From contig NZ_VCIW01000034.1 in the NCBI RefSeq assembly GCF_005765165.1, positions 1 through 53,294 of the forward strand: 53,294 bases of DNA, given 5' to 3'. Origin of the DNA: Paenibacillus antri (GTDB lineage Bacteria > Bacillota > Bacilli > Paenibacillales > YIM-B00363). Shown in pieces: positions 17,722 through 28,142 of this stretch. The notes beneath the pieces are model-generated. The model saw nothing but the letters and a program-made list of their open reading frames with translations, was not told the origin of the DNA and made no database searches. Numbering within the stretch: position 1 is the first letter of the stretch; every line of letters begins with the position of its first letter. The translations under genes and the position numbers were made by a program.

Positions 17722-18372
17722 TCAGTAGCTGATATTGCGCACTTCCAAATAACGCTCGAGCTTGCGCTTCACTCGCTGCAGCGCGTTATCGATCGATTTC
17801 ACGTGCCGATCCAAGTCGACCGCGATCTCTTGATACGACCGCCCGTCGAGATATAGCATCAACACCCGGCGCTCCAGATCGCTTAATATTTCGCCCATCT
17901 TGTCTTCCAGCCCGCTGAACTCTTCCTGATTGATGATGAGCTCTTCCGGGTCCGACATCTTCGAGCCGCAGATGACGTCGAGCAGCGTCCGATCCGAATC
18001 CTCGTCGTAAATAGGCTTGTCCAAAGAAACGTATGAATTCAACGGAATATGCTTCTGGCGCGTAGCGGTCTTAATCGCGGTAATGATCTGACGGGTGATG
18101 CACAGCTCGGCGAACGCCTTGAACGACGCCAGCTTGTCCCCGCGGAAATCGCGAATGGACTTGTACAACCCGATCATGCCTTCCTGGACGATGTCTTCCC
18201 GGTCGGCCCCGATCAAAAAGTAAGATCGCGCCTTGGCGCGAACGAAGTTGCGATACTTGTTGATTAAGTGCTCCAACGCCTCGCTGCTGCCGGCTCGGAC
18301 CGCTTCGACCACATCTTCGTCGGGTATAAGTTCGTACTCGGACTTGATTGACGCTCTGAAGTCGACGCTCAC
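17722..18372 (-). CDS. sigH: RNA polymerase sigma factor SigH
   Basis: SigH directs transcription of early sporulation and stationary-phase genes. The 216-residue product is strongly similar to B. subtilis SigH. It has region 2 (AKARSYFLIGADREDIVQEG and FKAFAELCITRQIITAIK) and region 4 (LSDLERRVLMLYLDGRSYQEIA, with KSIDNALQRVKRKLERYL as the recognition helix). The N-terminal 25 residues diverge, as is usual. It has its own SigA-type promoter (18431-18460) and terminator, so it can be expressed apart from the rae1-rlmB genes upstream. Confidence 0.97.
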   Translation of the reverse strand: MSVDFRASIKSEYELIPDEDVVEAVRAGSSEALEHLINKYRNFVRAKARSYFLIGADREDIVQEGMIGLYKSIRDFRGDKLASFKAFAELCITRQIITAIKTATRQKHIPLNSYVSLDKPIYDEDSDRTLLDVICGSKMSDPEELIINQEEFSGLEDKMGEILSDLERRVLMLYLDGRSYQEIAVDLDRHVKSIDNALQRVKRKLERYLEVRNISY

Positions 18373-18430
18373 TTCTATCCCTCCGGCCTGCTTGGAGCAG
18401 CCTTGACGATACCGCTCAAAAGATAAGACA

Positions 18431-18460
18431 AGTATAACTGATGCTTTAAAGAACCGTCAA
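18431..18460 (-). promoter_or_regulatory. SigA-type promoter upstream of sigH
   Basis: On the minus strand, a -35 TTGACG (18455-18460) and a -10 TATACT (18431-18436) have an 18-nt spacer, about 55 nt before the sigH start. In B. subtilis sigH is transcribed by SigA and repressed by AbrB; no AbrB site can be called by eye. Confidence 0.7.
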
Positions 18461-18487
18461 CCTTCCAAATCCCGAGAACCCTTTATT

Positions 18488-19000
18488 TTACTGGCCTTTC
18501 CGCCATTTTTCAAACAGCTCCCGTAGGTCGCCGCTCAGATGTTTGTCGAACGTGTTGCGCTGCGACAGAGGCTTCTCCTGCACGCGTTCGGCGACCTCCC
18601 GCTGACTTTGGCGCACCTTCACGAGCAGCTCGCGCGCCGACAGCCGCAGCGCGCCGCTCCCGAAGGCGACGTTCTGCTCCGTAAAGTCGGACGTCGCCAC
18701 ATAAATTTGCCGCCGCCGGCGCGCCAGCTGCTTCACGAGCCGTTCGATGCATTCGTCGGCGGTTTCCTTCTCCTTGGTATAATACACCTCTACCTTCCGC
18801 AGGTTGTATTGGCGTCCCAAGCCGGGAACATTATAGGCGTCGAATACGATGATGCATTTCATCCCGGAATATCCTTGATAGTCGGCGATCGCCTCGATCA
18901 GGAGATCCCGGGCCTCGTCCAGGTTGCGCTCGCGCAAATCGCGCAGATGCGGCCACGCACCGATGACGTTATATCCGTCGACGATGAGGACGTCATCCAT
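18488..19000 (-). CDS. rae1: NYN/PIN-like ribosome-dependent mRNA endonuclease Rae1 (YacP)
   Basis: Rae1 in B. subtilis enters the ribosomal A site and cuts mRNA in a translation-dependent manner. The 170-residue product shows the NYN-domain core DVLIVDGYNVIGAW (catalytic Asp in VDGYN), IIVFDAYNV with a second acidic residue, and IYVATSDFTEQ with a third. The basic C-terminal region QRNTFDKHLSGDLRELFEKWRKGQ fits the family. Its start overlaps the end of rlmB by 8 bp, implying translational coupling in the mrnC-rlmB-rae1 run. Confidence 0.9.
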   Translation of the reverse strand: MDDVLIVDGYNVIGAWPHLRDLRERNLDEARDLLIEAIADYQGYSGMKCIIVFDAYNVPGLGRQYNLRKVEVYYTKEKETADECIERLVKQLARRRRQIYVATSDFTEQNVAFGSGALRLSARELLVKVRQSQREVAERVQEKPLSQRNTFDKHLSGDLRELFEKWRKGQ

Positions 19001-19760
19001 TCTTCCCGCGTCCCGCCGCCGCAGGAGCCGCGGCCCGGCGTTGACGCACCGCTTCGTACAATAAGAGCGAAGCGGCTACCGATGCGTTAAGCGAGTTGAT
19101 CCGTCCGAACATCGGCACCTTCACGAGAAAATCGCAGCGCTCCCGCACCAGGCGGCCGAGGCCGTGGCCCTCGTTACCGATGACGATGCCGAGCGGAATT
19201 TTCATGTCGGCCGCATACACGTCCTGCGGAGCCGAGCCGTCCGCGCCGGCGATCCAGACGCCGCGTTCCTTCAGCTCGTCGATCGTCTGCGCGAGGTTCG
19301 TCACCCGCACGACCGGCACGTGCTCGATCGCGCCGGCCGACGTCTTGGCGACGGTCGCCGTCAGCCCCGCAGAACGTCGCTTCGGCACGATGACGCCGTG
19401 CGCTCCTGCGCAGTCGACCGTCCGCAGAATCGATCCGAGATTGTGCGGATCCTCGATCTCGTCGAGCAGCACGAACAGCGGCGGCTCCCCGGACGCCTCG
19501 GCGGCCGCGAACAAGTCGTCCAGCTCCGCGTACGCGCGCTCCGCGACCATGGCCACGATACCTTGATGGCGGACGCCGACGGCCGCCTGATCGAGCTTGC
19601 GCTTATCGACCTGCTGCGTCACGATGCCGGCGGCCCGCGCCTCCGCGAGCACCGGACCGATCCCCTGCGAATCCGCGCTGTATATGATCTTATGGATCGT
19701 CCGCCCGGACCGGACCGCTTCCAGCACCGGATGGCGCCCGGCTACCACTTCTTCACTCAT
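18993..19760 (-). CDS. rlmB: 23S rRNA 2'-O-methyltransferase RlmB (SpoU family)
   Basis: This SPOUT enzyme methylates the ribose of a guanosine in the 23S rRNA peptidyl-transferase region (G2251 in E. coli). The 255-residue product has an N-terminal substrate-binding domain and the three SpoU motifs: DPHNLGSILRTVDCAGAHG, IVIGNEGHGLG and INSLNASVAASLLLYEA. It overlaps mrnC upstream by 8 bp and rae1 downstream by 8 bp. B. subtilis YacO occupies the same position. The C-terminal Ala/Arg-rich tail (RRAAAPAAAGRG) is likely disordered. Confidence 0.93.
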   Translation of the reverse strand: MSEEVVAGRHPVLEAVRSGRTIHKIIYSADSQGIGPVLAEARAAGIVTQQVDKRKLDQAAVGVRHQGIVAMVAERAYAELDDLFAAAEASGEPPLFVLLDEIEDPHNLGSILRTVDCAGAHGVIVPKRRSAGLTATVAKTSAGAIEHVPVVRVTNLAQTIDELKERGVWIAGADGSAPQDVYAADMKIPLGIVIGNEGHGLGRLVRERCDFLVKVPMFGRINSLNASVAASLLLYEAVRQRRAAAPAAAGRGKNG

Positions 19761-20226
19761 GCGTTAACCCCTTCTCTTCGTTCTCGGCCTCTGCAGGCGG
19801 CGCGACCGGCGATTCCAGCCCGACGGAAACCCGCATCAGCCGCTCCAACCGATCGTAGCGCCGACATAAATATAAGTACCCGATCAAACACTCGAATCCC
19901 GTGCTGTGCCGGTAGTCGAGCACGTCCGTATTTTTCGGGGCGGCGTGCGACTTCGCGTTCCGCCCGCGACGGAGCATGTCCCGCTCCTCCTCGGACAGCT
20001 CCGGCTCGATGAGGCGCACCGCCTTCGCCTGCGCCTTCGCCGAGACGAAGCCCGCCGTCTCCCGATGCAGCTGATTCGGCCGCCGGCTCGGACGCGAGAG
20101 CACGTACTGCCGTACGTACATGTCGTATACGGCGTCCCCTAAGTATGCGAGCGCCAGCGGGCTCACGTGGTTCGGAGCTTCCGCCGGCGCGAAAAATTGA
20201 AAACCCTTCAAATCGACGATCGCCAT
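19753..20226 (-). CDS. mrnC: Mini-ribonuclease III
   Basis: Mini-III is an RNase III domain without a double-stranded-RNA-binding domain; it matures 23S rRNA ends in B. subtilis. The 157-residue product has the catalytic-helix signature PLALAYLGDAVYDMYVRQY (about residues 23-41) and GFECLIGYLYL, which carries the second acidic pair. The start MAIVDLKGF follows cysS by 11 bp, and it overlaps rlmB by 8 bp. The acidic C-terminal tail is short. Confidence 0.94.
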   Translation of the reverse strand: MAIVDLKGFQFFAPAEAPNHVSPLALAYLGDAVYDMYVRQYVLSRPSRRPNQLHRETAGFVSAKAQAKAVRLIEPELSEEERDMLRRGRNAKSHAAPKNTDVLDYRHSTGFECLIGYLYLCRRYDRLERLMRVSVGLESPVAPPAEAENEEKGLTHE

Positions 20227-20237
20227 GGGCGCCTACC

Positions 20238-21656
20238 CTACTTTCGCTTCCATCGAATGCCTTGCGGCGTATCCTCGAGCACGATGCCGAGCCCCGACAG
20301 CATGTCGCGAATTTCGTCCGCGCGCGCGAAGTTGCGCGCCTTGCGCGCTTCCGTGCGCTCGACGATGAGACGCTCGATCTCGTCGTCGAGCAGCTCCTCT
20401 TCGGCCGCTTCCGTCAGTATGCCCAGAATCGCGTCCATTTCTTGAAAGAGCTCCTCGATGCCGCGAAGCGTCGACGCGCTCGGCGTCCCCGCCGCCATCG
20501 CCGCGTTCGCCTCCGCGACCAGCTCGAAGACGGCCGTGATCGCGTCCGGCGTATTGAAGTCGTCGCTCATCTTCGCGTGGAACGTCTCGCGGATGGCCGC
20601 GAGCCGCTGCGCCGACTCGGCGTCGGCCGCGTCGCCTTCCGCCGTTTTCAACAGATGCTTCAGGTTCGTCCGGCAGTTCTCGATGCGCTCGAGGCCGCCC
20701 TTCGCCTGCTCCAGCCCCTCGTCCGTAAAGTTGAGCGGGTTGCGGTAGTGCGTGGACAGCATCAAGAAGCGAATCGTCTCCGGCTTATGCCGGGCCGCCA
20801 GCTCGCGCGCGTTGACGACGTTGCCGAGCGACTTCGACATCTTCTCGTTGTTCAGGTTCAGGAACGCGTTATGCATCCAGTATCGGGCGAACGGCTTGCC
20901 CGTCGCCGCCTCGGATTGCGCGATCTCGCATTCGTGATGCGGGAACGTCAGGTCCATGCCGCCGCCGTGAATGTCGATCGTGTCGCCGAGATACTTGCGC
21001 GCCATCGCCGAGCACTCGATATGCCAGCCCGGACGGCCTTCGCCCCATGGGGACGCCCAGCTGATCTCGCCCGGCTTCGCCGCTTTCCACAGCACGAAGT
21101 CGAGCGGGGATTCCTTGCGCTCGTCGACCGCGATGCGGGTGCCGAACTGCAGCTCTTCGAGATTTTGGTGCGACAGCTTGCCGTAGCCCGGGAAGCTCGA
21201 CGTGCGGAAGTAGACGTCTCCTCCGTTCTCGTAGGCGAAGCCGCGCCCGACGAGATCGGCGATGAAGTCGATGATCTCCGGCATGTTCTCCGTCACCCGC
21301 GGATGGATCGTCGCCGGCGGAACCTTCAGCGACCCTGCGTCCGTCAGGAAGTCGGCGATATTTTGCTCGGCGAGCTCCGGCACGGCGCGGCCCGTCTCTT
21401 CGGCGCGGCGGATGAGCTTATCGTCGACGTCCGTGAAGTTGACCGCGTACGTAACTTCATAGAATTGCTGTAAATACCGGCGGACCACATCGAAAAAGAT
21501 CAACGGCCGCGCGTTCCCGATATGGATCAAATCGTATACCGTCGGCCCGCATACGTACATCGTCACGCGTCCGGGGACGAGCGGTTCGAAAAGCTCTTTC
21601 CTGCGCGCCATCGTATCGTAGATATAAATCTTCGGCTCGATCGTCGATTTCGTCAT
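20238..21656 (-). CDS. cysS: Cysteinyl-tRNA synthetase
   Basis: This class I synthetase charges tRNA-Cys. From the chosen ATG ([20 protein letters not shown]) the product is 472 residues, normal for the family. The HIGH-type motif is HIGNARP in [16 protein letters not shown], and KMSKSLGN is the second catalytic motif. Zinc ligands are the Cys in YVCGPT and the Cys and His in WHIECSAM and HHECEIA. I prefer this start over two upstream Mets because AAGGAG lies 11 nt before it and only 2 nt before the next candidate. It is 55 bp after cysE, under T-box control. Confidence 0.96.
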   Translation of the reverse strand: MTKSTIEPKIYIYDTMARRKELFEPLVPGRVTMYVCGPTVYDLIHIGNARPLIFFDVVRRYLQQFYEVTYAVNFTDVDDKLIRRAEETGRAVPELAEQNIADFLTDAGSLKVPPATIHPRVTENMPEIIDFIADLVGRGFAYENGGDVYFRTSSFPGYGKLSHQNLEELQFGTRIAVDERKESPLDFVLWKAAKPGEISWASPWGEGRPGWHIECSAMARKYLGDTIDIHGGGMDLTFPHHECEIAQSEAATGKPFARYWMHNAFLNLNNEKMSKSLGNVVNARELAARHKPETIRFLMLSTHYRNPLNFTDEGLEQAKGGLERIENCRTNLKHLLKTAEGDAADAESAQRLAAIRETFHAKMSDDFNTPDAITAVFELVAEANAAMAAGTPSASTLRGIEELFQEMDAILGILTEAAEEELLDDEIERLIVERTEARKARNFARADEIRDMLSGLGIVLEDTPQGIRWKRK

Positions 21657-21711
21657 GATTCTCATTGCTCCTTCGTTATCTCGCTTCGTACTCGCTTCCA
21701 ATTCGAATGCT

Positions 21712-22443
21712 TCAAGCGTGTTCGGGCTCCGGCTGCTCCGGCTTCGACGCGCCGCCGCCTTCGCGGCGGTCGCCCCGCTCCCGAGCCAGCTCCTCTCGCA
21801 GCCGTCCGACTTCGTCCCTCAACTCCGCCACCTCGGCGGACAGCTGCCGGTGCAGCTCTAGGATCGGGTCCGGAATGTTGCCGTGGTCCAGCTTGTTCGC
21901 GACCTTCTGGCCGTTGCGCCGGACGACGCGTCCGGGGATGCCGACGACGGTGCTGTCGGGCGGCACCTCGTGCAGCACGACGGCGTTCGCGCCGATGCGC
22001 GAATTTTCGCCGACGGTGAACGATCCGAGCACCTTCGCGCCGGAGGCGACGACGACGTTGCTGCCGATCGTCGGGTGGCGCTTGCCCTTCTCCTTGCCGG
22101 TGCCGCCGAGCGTAACGCCTTGGTACAGCACCACGTCGTCGCCGATCTCGCACGTCTCGCCGATGACGACCCCCATGCCGTGGTCGATGAACAGCCGCTC
22201 GCCGATCCGGGCGCCGGGGTGGATTTCGATGCCGGTCATGAAGCGGCTCGCCTGCGAGATCATCCGCGCGAGTCCGTACCACCGGCGGCGGTACAACGCG
22301 TGCGCGACGCGATGCGCCCAGATGGCGTGCACCCCGGAGTAGGTCAAGACGACCTCGAGCACGCTCCGGGCGGCCGGGTCGTTATCGAAGACGGCGTCGA
22401 TGTCCGAGCGCATCGCCGCGAGCCAGCTTCTGCGTGTTCCCAT
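21712..22443 (-). CDS. cysE: Serine O-acetyltransferase
   Basis: CysE acetylates serine with acetyl-CoA to make O-acetylserine, the cysteine precursor. From the chosen ATG ([14 protein letters not shown]), preceded by GGGAGGGGG, the product is 243 residues. It has an N-terminal helical domain and the left-handed beta helix of hexapeptide repeats, with [28 protein letters not shown] (catalytic His and Asp). A proline/glutamate-rich C-terminal tail ([14 protein letters not shown]) follows a heptad-like [13 protein letters not shown] segment, probably a coiled coil. A cysteine T-box sits upstream. Confidence 0.96.
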   Translation of the reverse strand: MGTRRSWLAAMRSDIDAVFDNDPAARSVLEVVLTYSGVHAIWAHRVAHALYRRRWYGLARMISQASRFMTGIEIHPGARIGERLFIDHGMGVVIGETCEIGDDVVLYQGVTLGGTGKEKGKRHPTIGSNVVVASGAKVLGSFTVGENSRIGANAVVLHEVPPDSTVVGIPGRVVRRNGQKVANKLDHGNIPDPILELHRQLSAEVAELRDEVGRLREELARERGDRREGGGASKPEQPEPEHA

Positions 22444-22482
22444 GTGCGTCCATCCCCCTCCCTGTGTCGATGATCGTTCAAA

Positions 22483-22520
22483 TAAAAAAGCCCCCGCAGC
22501 CGTCGTTCGGCTGCAGAGGC
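22483..22520 (-). terminator. T-box leader terminator before cysE
   Basis: GCCTCTGCAGCCG pairs with CGGCTGCGGGGGC around AACGA and is followed by six Ts on the minus strand. It forms when the T-box antiterminator is not stabilised by uncharged tRNA. Confidence 0.9.
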
Positions 22521-22775
22521 GTCTAAGTCGCAACGCGGTTCCACTCTGCTTCGGGCCGCCGCCGCGCCTTACGTAAAGTCGTATTGCGCGCATCGTCCCG
22601 CTTTCATCGGTTCGTAACGGGGACCACCCGGACTCGCCTACCGGGAATCCGGTTCGGCGGTCGGCTCACAGGCGCAATTCGGTCGGGGCGATCCGGACGG
22701 ATTTCAGCGAGACCGTCCTCTCTGGGGAACCGCGTTCCAACGTACTTCTCCTGCTCGTTGCCTCTTGCATATGTT
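22484..22775 (-). promoter_or_regulatory. T-box riboswitch controlling cysE-cysS
   Basis: The leader between gltX and cysE has an AGAGAG motif in stem I and the conserved T-box sequence AGAGTGGAACCGCG (22534-22547 on the minus strand), whose TGGA pairs with the tRNA acceptor end. A competing terminator follows (22483-22520). A likely specifier codon UGC (Cys) is in GAATTGCGCC at 22674-22676, which fits the cysE-cysS targets. Uncharged tRNA-Cys would promote readthrough. The specifier position is an inference from the loop pattern. Confidence 0.9.
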
Positions 22776-22782
22776 ACCAACC

Positions 22783-22811
22783 AGTATAGCCACAGTCCGG
22801 CGGTTTGACAA
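22783..22811 (-). promoter_or_regulatory. SigA promoter of the cysE-cysS operon
   Basis: On the minus strand a -35 TTGTCA (22806-22811) and a -10 TATACT (22783-22788) have a 17-nt spacer, directly upstream of the T-box leader and 18 bp after gltX. Confidence 0.8.
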
Positions 22812-22828
22812 CCCCGAACGGCGCGAAC

Positions 22829-24292
22829 CTACATCCGTTCCCGCAGACGCGCCAGCACCTTCTCCTTGCCGAGCAGCCACAACGTCTGATTGAGGTCGCG
22901 GCCGTGCGTCTGCCCCGTGAGCGCCGCGCGGATCGGCATGAACAGCTGCTTGCCCTTGAAGCCGGTTTCCGTCTGCACCGCCTTCAGCGCCGCTTTAATG
23001 GCGTCGGCCGAATACGCTTCGTCCGGGATCGCCCTCACCTGCTCCGCGAACGCGCGCACCACCGTCGGCACCTGCTCCTCCGTGAGCACGACCGCCGCTT
23101 CTTCCTCGACGGAAGGACGCTCCTCGAAGAACATCGGCGTCAAGTCGACGATCTCCGCGGCATACCGAAGCTGTTCCAAGTACAACGCCACGAGCGCGGT
23201 CACCCATTCGCGGCCCGCCGCGTCGAGCTCGGCCGGGATGCGTCCGGCGCGCGCGAGATGCGGAATCGCCAGATCGACGACGCGGTCCAAGTCGGCCGCG
23301 CGCAAGTAGTGGTTGTTCATCCAGTTCAGCTTCTCCGTGTCGAACACGGCGCCGCTCTTCGAGACGCGGTCCAACCCGAATTGCCCGATCAGCTCTTCCT
23401 TCGAGAAGATCTCCTGCTCTCCGCCAGGTGACCAGCCGAGCAGCACGATGAAGTTCACGATCGCTTCAGGCAAGTAGCCTAGCTCGCGATACTGCTCGAT
23501 GAATTGAAGGATCGACTCGTCGCGCTTGCTCATCTTCTTCCGGTCTTGGTTCAAGATGAGCGGCAGATGGCCGAATTTCGGCGGCTCCGCGCCGATCGCT
23601 CGATATACCATAAGCTGGCGCGGCGTGTTGGAGAGATGCTCCTCGCCGCGTACGACGTGGGTGATCTTCATCAGATGGTCGTCGATCACGACGGCGTAGT
23701 TATATGTCGGGATACCGTCCGGCCGCACCATGATCCAATCGCCGATGTCGTTCGATTGGAATTCGACCTGGCCGCGCACCTCGTCCTCGAACGCGTACGT
23801 CACGTCCGCCGGCACGCGGAAGCGAATCGTCGGCTTGCGCCCCTCGGCGCGGAACGCCTCGGCCTGCTCCGCCGTCAGCGAGCGGCAGCGGCCGCCGTAC
23901 CGCGGCATTTCGCCGCGCGCTTCCTGCGCTTCCCGCTCCGCGTCCAGCTCCGCCTCGGAGCAATAGCAATAGTACGCATGCCCGCCGGCGATCAACTTGT
24001 CCGCGTACTCTTTATAAAGATCAAGACGCTCGAGCTGGCGATAAGGGCCGTACGGACCGCCGACGTCCACGCTCTCGTTCCAATCGAGACCGAGCCACTT
24101 CAGCCCGTTCAGCTGGCTGTCGACGCCCGTCTCGACGTGCCGCGTCTGATCCGTATCCTCGATCCGGATAATGAACTCCCCGCCCCGATTCCGAGCGTAC
24201 AAATAACTGAATAATGCCGTCCTTGCCCCGCCGATATGCAGATGCCCCGTCGGGCTCGGCGCATAACGAGTGCGCACCGTTCCGTTGCCCAT
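22829..24292 (-). CDS. gltX: Glutamyl-tRNA synthetase
   Basis: This class I synthetase charges tRNA-Glu and, in Firmicutes lacking GlnRS, also tRNA-Gln for later amidation by GatCAB. The 487-residue product starts [22 protein letters not shown], matching B. subtilis GltX (MGNEVRVRYAPS); the longer frame begins with an unsupported GTG. HIGG replaces HIGH, as is common in Glt[10 protein letters not shown] is the second motif. A zinc-type [15 protein letters not shown] region is present. It lies upstream of the cysE T-box promoter, with its own start 64 bp from ispF. Confidence 0.97.
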   Translation of the reverse strand: MGNGTVRTRYAPSPTGHLHIGGARTALFSYLYARNRGGEFIIRIEDTDQTRHVETGVDSQLNGLKWLGLDWNESVDVGGPYGPYRQLERLDLYKEYADKLIAGGHAYYCYCSEAELDAEREAQEARGEMPRYGGRCRSLTAEQAEAFRAEGRKPTIRFRVPADVTYAFEDEVRGQVEFQSNDIGDWIMVRPDGIPTYNYAVVIDDHLMKITHVVRGEEHLSNTPRQLMVYRAIGAEPPKFGHLPLILNQDRKKMSKRDESILQFIEQYRELGYLPEAIVNFIVLLGWSPGGEQEIFSKEELIGQFGLDRVSKSGAVFDTEKLNWMNNHYLRAADLDRVVDLAIPHLARAGRIPAELDAAGREWVTALVALYLEQLRYAAEIVDLTPMFFEERPSVEEEAAVVLTEEQVPTVVRAFAEQVRAIPDEAYSADAIKAALKAVQTETGFKGKQLFMPIRAALTGQTHGRDLNQTLWLLGKEKVLARLRERM

Positions 24293-24355
24293 CATAGTGT
24301 ATAGGTCACGCCCTTCCACGATTACCGAAAATGATTTATTTCCCTATCATACCGC

Positions 24356-24835
24356 TTACGGAAGCTTCGTCAAGCATACGGTCGCCATCGCCGCGATGCC
24401 TTCTTCTCGCCCCGTGAAGCCGAGCTTCTCCGACGTCGTCGCTTTCACGTTCACCTGCGACGGCTCGGCGCCCAGCGCTCGCGCGATGTTCGCGACCATG
24501 CTCTCGATGTGCGGCGCCATCTTCGGCCGCTGCGCGATGACCGTGCAGTCCGCGTTGCCTAAGCTGTACCCTCGTTCCCGCGCCAACCCCCACACATGCT
24601 CGAGCAGCTTCATGCTGTCTGCGTCTTTGAAGGCAGGATCCGTATCCGGAAAATGCTTCCCGATGTCCCCCAGCCCCATCGCGCCGAGCACCGCGTCCGC
24701 GACCGCGTGCAGCAGTACGTCGGCGTCGGAATGGCCGAGCAGCCCCTTCTCGAACGGAATGTCCACGCCGCCGATGATGCACTTGCGTCCTTCCGCGAAC
24801 GCGTGCACGTCGAACCCTTGCCCTACTCGTATCAT
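24356..24835 (-). CDS. ispF: 2-C-methyl-D-erythritol 2,4-cyclodiphosphate synthase
   Basis: IspF makes MEcPP in the MEP isoprenoid pathway. The 159-residue product has the zinc and substrate residues Asp9 and His11 (GFDVHAF), His43 in [16 protein letters not shown], and the [11 protein letters not shown] segment. [19 protein letters not shown] is the C-terminal signature near residues 128-146. Its start overlaps ispD by 4 bp (ATGA-type junction), so translation of the two consecutive MEP enzymes is coupled. Confidence 0.97.
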   Translation of the reverse strand: MIRVGQGFDVHAFAEGRKCIIGGVDIPFEKGLLGHSDADVLLHAVADAVLGAMGLGDIGKHFPDTDPAFKDADSMKLLEHVWGLARERGYSLGNADCTVIAQRPKMAPHIESMVANIARALGAEPSQVNVKATTSEKLGFTGREEGIAAMATVCLTKLP

Positions 24836-25551
24836 CTCTCTCGCTCCCCCATGTTCTCCGTTTTCCCCAGCAGCCGCTCCGCGAGCTCCAGATCGTCCGG
24901 CGTCGTCACCTTGATATTGCGGTAATCGCCCTCGGCGATCTTCACGCGTACGCCGAGCCGCTCCACGAGCATCGCGTCGTCCGTGCCGAGGAAGCCGTCC
25001 GCCGCCGCGCGCCGATGCGCTTCGAGCAGCAAATCAACGCGAAAAGCTTGTGGGGTTTGCACCGCCCACAAGCTGCTCCGCTCCGGCGTCCCGGCGACTA
25101 AGCCGTTCGCGTCCGCGATTTTGATCGTATCCTTCACCGGCACGCCCGGCACCGATGCGCCCGTCTCCGCCGCCGCGGCGAGGCAGCGCTCGACGACGTC
25201 CGGCGTCACGAGCGGCCGAGCTCCGTCGTGCACGAGCGCCCACGCCGTCTCCGGCCGCCGCTCGAGCAGCGCCTCGAGACCGCGCAGCACCGAGTGCTGC
25301 CGCTCCGCGCCGCCCGAGACGACGGCGACGACCTTGCGGAGGCCGTACGTCTCGACCAGCTCCCGCCCGTACGCTTCGTCGCCCGCGCCGACGACGAGCG
25401 CGACCGCGTCTACCGACGCGGTCCGCTCGAACGCCTCGAGGGCGTGTACGACGACCGGCTTCCCGCCGACAGGTATGTATTGTTTGCTAACCGCCGCGTT
25501 CATTCGTTTCCCGACGCCCGCGGATACGATGACGGCACCTGCTGTCGCCAC
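24832..25551 (-). CDS. ispD: 2-C-methyl-D-erythritol 4-phosphate cytidylyltransferase
   Basis: IspD transfers CMP to MEP in isoprenoid biosynthesis. The 239-residue product has the nucleotide-binding start [28 protein letters not shown], where Ser takes the place of the usual first Ala of AAGxGx[11 protein letters not shown] (about residues 105-114) and VPVKDTIK follow. It overlaps ispF by 4 bp and lies 77 bp downstream of the PIN/TRAM gene. Confidence 0.96.
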   Translation of the reverse strand: MATAGAVIVSAGVGKRMNAAVSKQYIPVGGKPVVVHALEAFERTASVDAVALVVGAGDEAYGRELVETYGLRKVVAVVSGGAERQHSVLRGLEALLERRPETAWALVHDGARPLVTPDVVERCLAAAAETGASVPGVPVKDTIKIADANGLVAGTPERSSLWAVQTPQAFRVDLLLEAHRRAAADGFLGTDDAMLVERLGVRVKIAEGDYRNIKVTTPDDLELAERLLGKTENMGERER

Positions 25552-25628
25552 GTTGCCTACCCCCAGCCGATATTTCCGTCTATCTTACCATAAGCGGCGG
25601 AACGATTTCGAGCGGGGGACGGGGGCGG

Positions 25629-26723
<1,095 letters not shown>

Positions 26724-26856
26724 GTGCTCACCTCCTTAATTGTGTCCTTAGAAGTATGGTCCACTTTTTGGAAGGTTAATCTCGGGTCGAAGAAATTCTT
26801 GGAGGAGGAGCACGGCACGCGTTCCCTCTCGTCACCTGCGCGCCCACGGGCGGCAC

Positions 26857-27131
26857 TGCACTCCGTTGGTGCACCTTTCGCACCGCTCCGGTTCGCTTTC
26901 TACACTCTCGTGGTGCACTCCGTCCCCCGGCTGGCCGCCCGCAGGCATCCTCTTCGCGCCGTACTGCACTCCGTTGGTGCACCTTTCGCACCGCTCCGGT
27001 TCATTTTCTGCACTCCCGTGGTGCAACCCGCCCCGGCTGGCCGCCCGCAGGCATCCTCTTCGCGCCGTACTGCACTCCGTTGGTGCACCTTTCGCACCGC
27101 TCCGGTTCATTTTCTGCACTCTCGTGGTGCA
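26857..27131. repeat. Tandem array of three ~107-bp units with short hairpins
   Basis: Three near-identical copies start at 26857, 26965 and 27071 (periods 108 and 106 bp). Each holds two 17-nt hairpins: TGCAC-TCCGTTG-GTGCA, then a variant (TGCAC-TC(T/C)CGTG-GTGCA; TACAC in unit 1) 44 bp later. Between units runs a conserved GC-rich spacer (GGCTGGCCGCCCGCAGG...TCTTCGCGCCGTAC). The array lies between the pssA terminator and the yacL start in the 502-bp gap 26724-27225. The 106-bp period is not a multiple of three, so the reading frame is not kept between units and the array is not a coding repeat. Confidence 0.9.
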
Positions 27132-27165
27132 CTCGTCCCCAAGCTGCCGCCAATACGACCGCACG

Positions 27166-27213
27166 AAAAAATCCGCCCCCGGTCGCGTTCGCACGCGGAT
27201 CCGAGAGCGGATT
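27166..27213 (-). terminator. Intrinsic terminator after pssA
   Basis: AATCCGC (27207-27213) and GCGGATT pair across a GC-rich inner region on the minus strand and lead into a run of six Ts, 13 bp after the pssA stop. Confidence 0.75.
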
Positions 27214-27225
27214 CCCGACTACAAC

Positions 27226-28074
27226 CTATTCGCTTTTCCGACTCGGCGGCGGAGGCGCCTCGTCCTTCGCGTCGGCCCCGCCTTTCGGCCCGCCCCTGCG
27301 CAGCTTCCAGCCCCGCCGCGCGAGCAGCGGCTTCTGCCCGTCCGCGCCGCGCGCCCGCACCCCCGGCACGCGAACGTTCCGCACGCGGCGGCCCGCCGCG
27401 CGGGCGATCACCTCCACGTTCTTCCGGAGGCCGAACAGCGCGTACAGCAGCAGCGGGATAAACAGCAGCTTCGACGCCCAGCCCGGGTACAGCACCGCGA
27501 CCGACGCCGCGCCGATAATGATGATCGGCGTAATCCAAATCGCCTTCTTGGACAACGCGAGCTTCTTGAAGCTCGGATATTTCACCGTGCTGACCATAAG
27601 GAACGACAACGCGAGCGACGACAGCACCATGACCCAGATCGGGATCGAATCGGAGAACAGCGCCAGCGTGCAAAGCACCCCGCCGGCCGCCGGAATCGGC
27701 AAACCCAGGAAGTACCCCGGCAAGCCGTCCATGACGTTGAACCGGGCGAGGCGCAGCGCGCCGCAGATCGGGAACAGCGCCGTCACGATCCAGCCGAGCG
27801 CCTCGTGCAGCCCTTGGAACGCGGCGACGTACATGACGAACGCCGGCGCCACGCCGAAGGAGATGACGTCGGACAACGAATCGAGCTCCTTGCCGAATTC
27901 GCTCTGCGCGTTCAGCGCCCGGGCGACGCGGCCGTCCAATCCGTCGAGCAGCATCGCGATGATGACGAGGATGGAGGCCATGTCGGACCGTTCGTTAAAC
28001 ACCATGATTATGGCGAGAATCCCTAGAAATAAATTTCCGACCGTGAACCAGTTCGGAAGCTGTTTCCAACCCAT
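27226..28074 (-). CDS. pssA: CDP-diacylglycerol-serine O-phosphatidyltransferase
   Basis: PssA makes phosphatidylserine, the precursor of phosphatidylethanolamine, in the membrane. The 282-residue product has the CDP-alcohol phosphotransferase motif DGRVARALNAQSEFGKELDS (positions about 45-64), with the D-G-x2-A-R-x8-G-x3-D-x3-D pattern complete when followed by LSD. Several hydrophobic helices surround it. A basic, Ala/Arg/Gly-rich tail of about 50 residues (VRVPGVRARGADGQ onward) extends the C terminus beyond the usual length. In B. subtilis pssA is located elsewhere; here it sits 68 bp after disA. Confidence 0.92.
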   Translation of the reverse strand: MGWKQLPNWFTVGNLFLGILAIIMVFNERSDMASILVIIAMLLDGLDGRVARALNAQSEFGKELDSLSDVISFGVAPAFVMYVAAFQGLHEALGWIVTALFPICGALRLARFNVMDGLPGYFLGLPIPAAGGVLCTLALFSDSIPIWVMVLSSLALSFLMVSTVKYPSFKKLALSKKAIWITPIIIIGAASVAVLYPGWASKLLFIPLLLYALFGLRKNVEVIARAAGRRVRNVRVPGVRARGADGQKPLLARRGWKLRRGGPKGGADAKDEAPPPPSRKSE

Positions 28075-28142
28075 CGGCTACACACCTCTGCCCTTTATGA
28101 TACCCGAAATGCTCGCCGAACCCAAAGCTTCGCGAAATTCCC

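Noticed and set aside
26832-27194. 120-codon minus-strand frame with repeated CERCTNGVQ peptides
   Set aside because: The 106-bp step between the second and third units breaks the frame, so the peptides are not conserved across all units, and there is no ribosome-binding site.
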